A stretch of 64,000 bases of DNA from positions 351,810-415,809 of the forward strand of contig JAHLKI010000026.1 of NCBI GenBank assembly GCA_025602905.1, given 5' to 3'. Below, one piece after another: positions 56,295-64,000 of this stretch. Position 1 is the first letter of the stretch. The number at the start of each line of letters is the position of its first letter. The notes below the pieces were generated by a model. It saw only the letters and a list, made by a program, of their open reading frames with translations, searched no databases and was not told where the DNA came from. This stretch comes from Phlyctochytrium arcticum (Eukaryota > Chytridiomycota > Chytridiomycetes > Chytridiales > Chytridiaceae). The translations under genes and the position numbers were made by a program.

Positions 56295-58418
56295 CTATAT
56301 TACATGAGTTCTACTAGTCATCCCCGAACAGTTCGATGAAACTCTCTTTTGTGCTGGCAGTGCGTACAAACTGTTCATCCTAACGTCCGTCTGACCTGCT
56401 AGTCGTTTTAATCGCTCTAGCTCTTTGACAATTTCGGGACTTGGTTTGAAGTATTCTATGTCGGCAGCAGTCAGCGGCTGTAATATTCGAGTCGCCATGG
56501 GTCCTTCCAGTGTCGTTCCCCGCGACCAACCAACGTACATAGAGGCGCGCTGCGGACTTTTCCGAAGTGGTGTCAGTAGCGGTGCTAATACGACGCCAGG
56601 TACGGTAAGTCCTTGGATTTTGTCGACAGTCAAAGAAAACGCTAACACAAAAGGCAGCTGGGTGATGCGAATCTTGAAACTGCGGTGGGGTAGCTTCACT
56701 TGCACTGCACTGGTTGCTTGAAACGGACGGATCCCCACTACGCCGCGCGGTAGACCTGGTTGTAGTTGAACATTTTCGTGATTTTTCAGCGCCACGAAAA
56801 CTATGTCCGGCAATTTGTCGGAGATCAAAAGGCGTGTTCCGTTACCAAGTGTCGACTCTGTCAATGTGCCCGCATCGTTTAACTGAATTTTTACTACCGT
56901 ACCGAGCGCTCCATTCAGCAATTTTCTTCTGTGATCCACGTTCTTAGTGATTTGCACCGGAGCTCCAACACACAGATCCAGCGTCATGGCCAATGAACCT
57001 GTTGATGTATCTGGCAACTTTCGCAAACTCCACCTCTCTTCTGCCGTCACATTTCCTTTTCGCGTTGCTTTTACGACAGCGCTGAATCGATACACGACCT
57101 CCTGCCGTCCGAGCGCGAATTTCTCTATGCAACCCCTGTTAAATGCAACGCGATGGAAGTTGGCTGTTGTAAGAATTGGTCGAAAAAGCTCCGTATCATT
57201 CACAATTGGTCGTTCTCCTGGCGTCAACACTTGTCCGTTAAGCAGTGCTATGTCGTCCTTGCTTAAGTGACCGGTTCGCATGTTGGTCATCAGTTTCGCA
57301 TACGGAGTTTGTGCGCCTTGTCGCATGTTCCGGGTCAAAAAGAAGACATTACGAATTCCGTGATATATCCGATGGCCCGTTGCTATTCTGGCTGCATCCG
57401 AAGCCTTCAATCGGGTGTATAGTTTAGTTCCTGACCATGCTGATAACTGGTACCAATCCCCACAGATAAGTATCGACACTCCACCCATCTCCAAGTGCGG
57501 TTTATCCATCACCATCTTCAGGGTTTCTTCTAGCAACGCGACATACTGCTTACTGAGAAGTGTTGTCTCATCAACAATCAGTAATTTCAAAGGTGCAAAT
57601 CGGAGTATTTCGGTAGGAGTGACTCGTGTGCGACGTGTACATATGGTAGTCCAGTTAAACATTTTGTGTAGATGTACTCCCCCCGCGTTTGCGCCTGCCA
57701 TCCCTGTCGGTGCAGTTGTCATCACTGCATCAGGCCGCCCCCAGCTTCTTGCCAAGTGAAGAAGTGCTTTGAGAATAAAGCTTTTGCCGGTACCTGCCTG
57801 CCCCCACATAGATGCTGTCACACGACATGAACTGCCGTTGGTCCCTCTCGATTTGCTTAGAGACACATCATCTTCTGCTGCAAATGCGAATATCAAGCCT
57901 GCCGCAAACAGAACGAAGATACGGTGCTGCTCTTTGGTCAATCCGAAATGTTGCGATACTTGTGCAATGGTTGGGAATTCGTCCACCTGTGCGTTGGGCG
58001 AGTTTGCATGCGCCTCTCTCCATTCCGAATCTCCCAAGCAGCATTCATAGTGTTCAATTTGAGTCGCCATCGTTGGAAACAGTGCATAAATTCGTGCCCG
58101 TCGGTCAGGCATGGCGTTCTCCGTAGTGACGGGATGTTCCACCTCGTTGGCCGCTGCATCAAATTCGTGAAGATTGCTGACATGCCCGATCTCTGTTTGC
58201 CACGTCGGTACCGATCCCAATGTTGTAGCGAACGCCATGGCTTCTTGAGTGCAAGGCACGTCCCTCAAATCCGTCATGGGTTCCTCGTCGTCCTCTGGGT
58301 AAAAATCTTCGTAACTCGCCTCACTGGACGTGTCCGATGTGCAATCGATTTTTATTTGAATGGGGACTTGCGCTGGGGAGTCGAACTTTTGAGGAAAGGG
58401 GATAAAATTGGCGGCCAT
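56295..58418 (-). CDS. PIF1-like SF1B DNA helicase
   Basis: 707 aa, intact. An acidic N-terminal 150 residues precede the helicase core: Walker A GQAGTGKS at about 206-213, TAPTGMAGANAGGVHLHKMF (motif Ia), LLIVDETTLLS (motif II), ICGDWYQLSA (III), FLTRNMRQGAQ (IV), then RGVVGIRPF and LAFSLTVDKIQGLTVPGVVL with SMYVGWSRGT (V-VI). The long spacing before the last motifs is as in mobile or viral PIF1 helicases. No Rep/HUH domain was seen, so it is not a complete Helitron. It could belong to the outer element, a decayed Helitron, or be host. Confidence 0.85.
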   Translation of the reverse strand: MAANFIPFPQKFDSPAQVPIQIKIDCTSDTSSEASYEDFYPEDDEEPMTDLRDVPCTQEAMAFATTLGSVPTWQTEIGHVSNLHEFDAAANEVEHPVTTENAMPDRRARIYALFPTMATQIEHYECCLGDSEWREAHANSPNAQVDEFPTIAQVSQHFGLTKEQHRIFVLFAAGLIFAFAAEDDVSLSKSRGTNGSSCRVTASMWGQAGTGKSFILKALLHLARSWGRPDAVMTTAPTGMAGANAGGVHLHKMFNWTTICTRRTRVTPTEILRFAPLKLLIVDETTLLSKQYVALLEETLKMVMDKPHLEMGGVSILICGDWYQLSAWSGTKLYTRLKASDAARIATGHRIYHGIRNVFFLTRNMRQGAQTPYAKLMTNMRTGHLSKDDIALLNGQVLTPGERPIVNDTELFRPILTTANFHRVAFNRGCIEKFALGRQEVVYRFSAVVKATRKGNVTAEERWSLRKLPDTSTGSLAMTLDLCVGAPVQITKNVDHRRKLLNGALGTVVKIQLNDAGTLTESTLGNGTRLLISDKLPDIVFVALKNHENVQLQPGLPRGVVGIRPFQATSAVQVKLPHRSFKIRITQLPFVLAFSLTVDKIQGLTVPGVVLAPLLTPLRKSPQRASMYVGWSRGTTLEGPMATRILQPLTAADIEYFKPSPEIVKELERLKRLAGQTDVRMNSLYALPAQKRVSSNCSGMTSRTHVI

Positions 58419-58718
58419 ATGGATCGATTTTCTCCTTCAGGACCGTACCATGCGCTTCGTGTGAACGAATATGTTGTTGTTGACTTTCGGCAGGGTTCAT
58501 TCTCGAAAAAGATTGAGCGATACAAACATCGACTTTCGGTATTCTTTTCTTCCGGAAATTTCTCGTCGTGCCAGTTTGTATATGGCAATGAAGACCCATT
58601 AATTTTGAAATTGTCGAGTTAGGAGTTGGGTATAGTTTCGGATGCATTTCTAGTCGGAGTTGGAAACATGGCTTGCGCCTCATTTCTTTTTGAATTTAGC
58701 GGAGTTTAGTCGAGTACA

Positions 58719-58759
58719 GACCATTGTACATATTCTTTCAATATACAACTACATACAGT
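58719..58759. repeat. 41-bp direct repeat, copy 1
   Basis: ACCATTGTACATATTC then TTCAATATACAACTACATAC; it recurs at 59327-59367 with two or three differences, flanking repeat copy B. Confidence 0.65.
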
Positions 58760-58792
58760 TTTCCCACGTTTTCAGCCATTTCAACGTTTTAT

Positions 58793-59240
58793 CGATATAA
58801 ATCAGGCGTAAACACACCAAAAACGAGTGTATTTCACACTTTCCATTTTGTTACATTTAGAATGACCGTTTTTCACTTGGCATGATTTCAATATTGAAAA
58901 TTTCTGAAAACCTTTTCCGCCATGGAGAGCGTCTCTACATAACACTCGGAAATGAACTGAGTTCTTCATTCTTGACTGTATAAAACCCTCCATACCATGT
59001 AGTGAGTTGCTGTAAAAGTTGGAAAGGGTGTAAAAAGTGTGTCACTTGATGGGACTTGATGGCAATTCATGCTTCACATTGGTTGGAAGACACCGATAGA
59101 CTCCATCGGACCCAGCGGACTCGACGATTATATAAAGTGGCGGTGCAATGATGTAGATGGAGAAGTGTGATAACCTACGAGAGCCTCTGTAGCCTTTGGA
59201 GGGTATGGAGAGTAGTGTAGAAGGAGTTGAGAAGAGTGTA
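58793..59240 (+). repeat. Dispersed repeat, copy B
   Basis: It contains TTTAGAATGACCGTTTTTC, ATGGAGAGCGTCTCT, CATAACACTCGG, CTCCATCGGACCC, GATTATATAAAGTGGCG and a GCAATGATGTAGA block in the same order as copy A (5530-5960, inverted). TATATAAAG here looks like a promoter TATA box. No gene is recognisable within it. Confidence 0.65.
59181..59213. repeat. Short dispersed CCTCCGGAGGCT-type repeat (non-coding)
   Basis: GAGCCTCTGTAGCCTTTGG then AGGGTATGGAG, in copy B of the dispersed repeat. It links this flank to the outer element family. Confidence 0.45.
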
Positions 59241-59326
59241 CATATGTAACAAACCACAACAAAAAGTGAAAAACCTGCGGATCTAATCCCACTCAACTTG
59301 TTCATGTCGCAACAGTCCCGGGTTAG

Positions 59327-59367
59327 GACCATTGTACATATTCCTTCAATATACAACTACAAACAGT
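59327..59367. repeat. 41-bp direct repeat, copy 2
   Basis: Second copy of the sequence at 58719-58759. Confidence 0.65.
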
Positions 59368-59617
59368 CAGTTACGGAGTTTATTGGAGGACCGTAGATTC
59401 GGCGACTAGATCGGAGAAACTGAAAATAGTCGTTCCTACGTTGGAATCTTGAGAGGAGTGGGCCAGAGAAGACCGAGTATTGTGTATGCATCATTGACCT
59501 TTTCCAAGCCAATCGAAGATTTCGTATTCGATGAATCCGCGGTAGAACAGTTTGAACGACTTTACCACAGCGGTCTACTCTCGCTACTCTCTTGAATATC
59601 AGTGTTCCCTCTGGTTA

Positions 59618-59637
59618 CCCTCCGGAGGCTATGGAGA
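59618..59637. repeat. Short dispersed CCTCCGGAGGCT-type repeat (non-coding)
   Basis: ACCCTCCGGAGGCTATGGAG, nearly identical to the copies at 45538 and 48214 in the outer element. Confidence 0.55.
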
Positions 59638-59924
59638 CAAATTGTTGAAAGAAGCAGAAAGTGGAAAGTATGTAGCAAGTGAGGTCGAAAAGTGAAGAAA
59701 CTGCGGGTGTACTTTTGACCAAAGATTCATGTAGTGCATCACTTGTAACGTTGTCGTACTCGATTAGTCTGTAGCAAATGAAGATTGTTTGTAAATTTGG
59801 TTGATGAAAATGTAACAAGTGAGGCGCGTGTGTGGGAAAATTGCGGGTAGCATTCACCAGTGAAGCGTAAAGTTGCAAAAGTGCCGTTTTAAGTCGCTAA
59901 AGTCATTCCAATTGACGGTTTTCG

Positions 59925-60235
59925 AATGTTTTTCACCATTTTGATGGTTTATCGACATGAACAGGGTGAAAACGGGTGTTTTTCACACATTCCATTTTGG
60001 CAAAATTAGAATAACCCTTTTTTCTTGAGTTGTCTCGATGAAATCAAAAACATTTGAAATTGGAAAAAACGGAAATCATGGAGTACGGCTCTCCATCGCT
60101 CTCTGTTTTCACACATCGCTGAAGAGGTCTCTCCAATTGACGCGCAGTCATGCCACTCTATCGGACTCCAAGATTACATAAAGTGGCGCAGGCATGACAT
60201 CAGATTCGAGGGAGGAAAGTGAATGTGGTCAAATG
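59925..60235 (+). repeat. Dispersed repeat, copy C
   Basis: More diverged: GTGTTTTTCACACATTCCAT, ATCATGGAGTACGGCTCTCC, CTCTATCGGACTCCAAGATT, ACATAAAGTGGCGCAGGCAT. Same orientation as copy B and followed by the Harbinger remnant. Confidence 0.6.
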
Positions 60236-60238
60236 CGG

Positions 60239-60770
60239 TTACAGTTTCCGCCAACCTATACTACTCCTCTCCCCTTCATGCTTGATGATCATGTTATGAA
60301 GAATGACGTCTGCTTTGATGACTAAGGCCATGGTTTCCGTGTCCCAAAATTGGGAAGGCTGCCGGAGGATATTCCATCGTATTCGCAAAACGCCAAAGGC
60401 CCGTTCAATATCTTTCCGGGCCGCTTCTTGATGCTTCGCAAATAGTTTCAGGTCTTCATCAACGGGTCGGGTGACGGTGGAAATCAAGGTAGGCCAAGGG
60501 GGGTAAATTCAGTCTACCAAGTAATACGCTACATAGTGTTAATCAAGTCCCAATGGGATGATGGAGACATTTCCACTTACGAGTGGTGAAGAGAGTGTCC
60601 TCCACATAAAACTGCACATCATGCACACGATCGTGAAGGAACTCGTGGAAAAGGTGGGAATTCTCTAACACCGTGATGTCGTAGTTGATCCCGGGCATTC
60701 CAAAGGAGAATCCGGTTGACAAAGATTTCACGGAATTGATGTTGTCGACAACGGTTTGCAAATAATTCAC
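60239..60770 (-). pseudogene. PIF/Harbinger-type transposase remnant
   Basis: Fragments in shifting frames. GINYDITVLENSHLFHEFLH (about 60690) matches the region with the second Asp, and after a stop AARKDIERAFGVLRIRWNIL (about 60400) is the hallmark C-terminal segment with the catalytic Glu. Between them AYYLVD...IYPP also fits the family. At least two frame breaks or stops, and no recognisable N-terminus. Inactive. Confidence 0.75.
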
Positions 60771-61107
60771 CCATTTTTTGTCTCCATGATTTGGTATAAT
60801 TGTCTTTTTATATCACCTCCACGGCGCTCGACAAAGGCATTTGATTGTGGTCTTGCCGCTTGACTGTAGAAATGCTTTCACCCCGCGATCTTCGAGTTCT
60901 TGTTTAAAGATTTGTTGGAAATGTGCGCCTCGATCTGTTTGCATACTTGACACTTTTTTACCTTCTGCATCAGCCTTTTGTAAACACTTCTTCAATGCTT
61001 CCGTTACTTCTTCTTCGCTTTCGCCTCTAAGTGGTTGTGCGTATCCCTTTTTTGTGAATCCGTCAATCATGTGGAAGTGGCCAAGTACGAAGAACGGGTG
61101 TTTATAG
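60725..61107 (-). pseudogene. Retroviral-type (rve) integrase remnant
   Basis: MIDGFTKKGYAQPLRGESEE and SMQTDRGAHF with FLQSSGK resemble the rve core around the first and second Asp; AFVERRGGDIKRQL in the next frame carries the Glu-containing helix. It abuts the Harbinger fragment without a clean border. The sequence differs from both integrases of the nested elements, so it marks a third integrase-bearing element. Confidence 0.65.
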
Positions 61108-61651
61108 GCTTTTTACACTCCATTTCTATCGATGAAACGCAAACCATGCAAAAACAAGTGTAAAACGTGGCAAAAACTGGCGTTCATCGACCTAAAACGG
61201 CATTTCTTCCAACTTTTGAGAACCCGCTAAATTACACCCGCAGTTTTTTCGTCTGAATTTCCAGTTTGTTCCATAAATACGAATTTTAATCGAATAAGGA
61301 TGATGGTCTCTTCATGTCTCTAGTGTCCCTAGAGTCTCCAGAGACTTCATAGACTTTCTCATTCAAACCCGCAAAATTACAGGCTTCATATTTCAGCAAT
61401 CGCTTGTCTTTTCAGCCTGAGTGAGCGTTGACCGATTTCTTCGGTCCAATGAAGCATACGGAATTTGTTGCGACCGCCACTCTAAGATCCATTCTTGCAG
61501 TCAGAGGAAAGTTGGGCTAGTATCCCATACGTACGGAATTGAAAGTTGACCTGCCCTTTCACCTTTTTAGATACAATTCAACAGTCACTGATTCCAGAAT
61601 CGTACATGAGAAAAATTGAGGTTCCGGATTAAGATTCAGAAAAATATCAAC
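61108..61651. other. Degraded repeat DNA, no gene recognised
   Basis: It includes a weak further match to the dispersed repeat family (ATCGATGAAACGC, AAAACGTGGCAAAAACTGGC) and a CCCTAGAGTCTCCAGAGACT block resembling the short repeat. No open gene. Confidence 0.35.
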
Positions 61652-61707
61652 GCACTGTACTGGTTCTAGTGCTGCCTCTAGTGCTGCCCTCTGTACAGAA
61701 CTGATGT
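61652..61707. repeat. 56-bp inverted repeat flanking the CRN-like gene (left arm)
   Basis: GCACTGTACTGGTTCTAGTG then CTGCCTCTAGTGCTGCCCTC...; 54 of 56 bases pair with 63921-63976 in inverted orientation. Confidence 0.88.
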
Positions 61708-61935
61708 CTCAGATGTTTTCAGACTGCCACAGCCGCCACCCGCAAGTTTCCCACACAAGAGCCTCACTTGCTACATTTTCATCAACAAATAATACGAACA
61801 TTCCTTATTTGCGACGGACTTGTCGAGTACGGGAACGAATTAACCGAGAGCACCTTTCATTTTCCCGTATCCCACTGAGCAAATACATCCTTCTTCTAAT
61901 GAAACAAACTTGCAGAAAATATAACGACAGGCTTA

Positions 61936-63781
61936 CTATTGGACAGGGAGTTCCAAAACATATTGCTCCAATCCAGGGATTTCGTCCACATCATCATTGC
62001 CCTTTTTTGCTTTGAAAGGCTGTTTCTTCTTGAAGGCAGCAAACCGATGGGGAGGAACAACGAAGTACAGTTTCGGTGTACTGTCACCGTACAAGTTGCA
62101 CAATTTTTGTAAAATTTGAACCCCGCGAATTGGATGCTCGGCTGCTACTGTGAATTGGAACATTCCCTGAGCACTGAGGGAATCAATTGCCGGAAAATTA
62201 TCGTCGTCTGTTGGTTCGTAGTATTTGCCCTCAAGGTTGTCTTTAGTAGGGATGGTAAGTGTTCCAAACGTGGTTCGTTCGCCTTGCAAAGCATCCAACA
62301 AAAATTCGGATTCGGGACCACTTTCGGTACCACTTTCCAAGCGTCTGCATTTGAGAGTTCGCCCTCCCACAGAAAATACCCTATGTCCATATATCTCAAA
62401 CAAATGTCTTGAAATCTCGTTGGGGCTACCGCCGAACATAATCCGCAGATTGGTAAGCATTTGAGCAGAATGATATATCCACAATTGGTCCCCAATATAC
62501 TTTGACGCCACCTGATAGTCGGCAAACTTGTAAGCATTCCCATCCTCTTCCTTTCCCACCAGTATGTGCATAAGCAAATGTGTCACTGGGAAGACACTTG
62601 TTGTCTGCCCGATAAATCTGACCCCGCCAACAGCATCAGAGTCATTCAAAGCAGTGTTTATTTTCCCTTTAACGTCATCAACAGAAATTGTGACAAATAT
62701 AAAGCGGGCAACTCCACCACAGATGCAATAATTTTCTTGAACCGATTCAATGGGCACTTCCGGATAGCAGTGGCGCTGACAAGTCTGTAACTCGTCCAGA
62801 GTCCAAATCGGCAAGTACCATTCCTTGGCCCCCGTCTGCTTCACGTAATCCCTGATCGCGGCAGCACGGGGGGATGAAATGTGCAACGTAACACAATTCG
62901 AGCCGGCCGGCCCGAGCGGTCCATCAGCAACGTAGAATGTATCTGGTTTCCAAACCAACAATTTCACATCATGCTGCTCAATGTTGTAAACGCGTAGTTG
63001 CTGCAAGTCGAAGCAAAAGTACGTGGTAGGCGCGTTCAAGGAGGACATTTGATAAACGATCCGCTTCGGTTTGTAACCCAGATTTATCGGGAGAGGGCCA
63101 TTCATCAAGCGGTACAAGATGTAGATAAAGAATAGTGACTTTCCGATGCCGGGTGTCCCAGATATTGCAAAATTCCGCGGGTCTGAACCAATGGATTCCA
63201 AGAGCAAATCAAAAACCTTCGGGTAGCACTCCCTGACGTAAAGTTTTTTGATAGGGACTCGAGGGTATGGGAGCAGGTTGTGGTCTTCAGATTGAATACA
63301 TCCTTCAACCAACTGAGCGTTTGCAAATGACGTCAGTCGGGCTGTCAAGTCACTGATTTCGTCTGGGGCCATTCAAGCAGAAGCGAAAGTTAGAAAATGG
63401 TGAATTGTAACATCCAATCGAATCGCTCCCTTACCAACTGTTGTACCACTCGTTGTCGCCTGAACTCGATCCGGCACCACAATCAGCAGCGGTTCTCATC
63501 CGAGTGGTCTTTTGCTTTTTCCAGTACCGATTCCAGCGTTTTCCCCGCTTTCAACCAGTGCTTGGGTTCGGGTTCGTCTTTTCTTTCTCTAGTGCTTCTG
63601 CGCTGGCGTAGACAGGAGGGTCGGTTGGGCGGTACTCCTTGAAGATAGGGTTCGTCTGCCAACTCCTTTTTCACTTGCTTTCGCAGATTGCCACAGTCGA
63701 TTTTGCGCCAGTTCAAAACTCAACTGTTCCAGGTACTCTCTTGCCGTTGGCAGTAGTTAGTTGAAACCAAATTGTCGCCAT
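61936..63781 (-). pseudogene. CRN-like gene: intact P-loop NTPase core, broken header
   Basis: The core exon 63362-61936 encodes about 475 aa: SFANAQLVEG, Walker A SGTPGIGKSLFFIYILYRL, LPIWTLDELQTCQRH and KLYFVVPPHRF, all paralleling the CRN gene at 50 kb. A GT-AG intron of 72 bases (63363-63434) joins it, in phase, to header sequence ending LIVVPDRV. The header (63781 to 63435) starts MATIWFQLTTANGKR but changes frame at least three times and has stops, so the full CRN is disabled unless the core is expressed from ATG 63372. No restored sequence is implied. Enclosed by 56-bp inverted repeats. Confidence 0.75.
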
Positions 63782-63920
63782 GGTTGTTTCCTGAATCATG
63801 CTTGCGGTATTTCGCCGTATTTCGGCTACTGGAATGGTCGGTCAGTCAACAACTGCAGGCGCCCCGCAGGTGGCTTATGTCAGTGGCACAGATATCAAAA
63901 GTAGCGCGTGGCGGCGTGAA

Positions 63921-63976
63921 ACATCGGTTCTGTACAGAGGGCAGTACTAGAGGCAGCACTAGAACCAGTACAGTGC
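63921..63976. repeat. 56-bp inverted repeat flanking the CRN-like gene (right arm)
   Basis: Reverse complement of 61652-61707 with two mismatches. The arms enclose only the CRN-like gene. Confidence 0.88.
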
Positions 63977-64000
63977 ATTCATAGATTCTCAAGGAAAACG

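Noticed and set aside
58321..58683. 120-aa minus-strand ORF upstream of the PIF1-like gene
   Set aside because: It overlaps the helicase start in another frame and shows no recognisable domain; likely a shadow.
1..64000. CRISPR arrays, rRNA or tRNA genes
   Set aside because: No regularly spaced repeats, cloverleaf-like sequences or rRNA core motifs were noticed by eye. A tRNAscan or Rfam search would be decisive.

Overview
The window looks like nuclear DNA of a fungus, probably an early-diverging one. The first 4.7 kb hold two ordinary spliced housekeeping genes with short GT-AG introns of 54-72 bases: a SAC-family phosphoinositide phosphatase and fructose-1,6-bisphosphatase. Almost everything after about 5 kb is virus-like or mobile DNA. 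Identifications rest on motifs read by eye; no database search or alignment was run.

The central feature is a nested pair of Polinton-like (PLV / Maverick-like) elements. The OUTER one occupies about 6.3-18.5 kb and 43.65-49.8 kb. It carries a fiber gene, an A32-type packaging ATPase, a minor capsid protein, a major capsid protein (MCP), a DDE integrase and a protein-primed type family B DNA polymerase. It is decayed: the polymerase has three in-frame stops and a frameshift, the fiber gene one frameshift and one stop, and the MCP is split by a frameshift. The INNER one (18514-43651, 25,138 bp) is apparently intact. It is bounded by 985-bp terminal inverted repeats, each tipped by a perfect 63-bp palindrome, and flanked by a 5-bp target duplication GTAAC. 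Removing it with one GTAAC copy restores the reading frame of an outer-element gene to its natural stop, which proves the nesting.

The inner element has the same capsid module (MCP, coiled-coil basic protein, minor capsid protein, ATPase, fiber) but a different replication module. It has no DNA polymerase; instead it has a primase-polymerase/SF3 helicase fusion. It also encodes a chromodomain DDE integrase, a probable tyrosine recombinase fused to a Myb-like domain, Dam-like and C5 DNA methyltransferases plus a third methyltransferase-like protein, a RING-like protein, a stand-alone CheY-like response regulator and a 1,686-residue adenovirus-like fiber. Bidirectional, partly palindromic TATA-type promoters sit between divergent gene pairs in both elements.

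From 50 kb onward the DNA is a mosaic: an intron-containing Crinkler (CRN)-type gene, a small orphan ORF, an apparently intact MULE transposon (60-bp TIRs, 9-bp target duplication), a PIF1-like helicase gene, a graveyard of Harbinger and integrase remnants within a dispersed repeat, and a second CRN-like gene with a broken header, enclosed by 56-bp inverted repeats. Copies of the dispersed repeat lie in inverted orientation at 5.5 and 58.8 kb, so the outer element could extend that far; this is unresolved.
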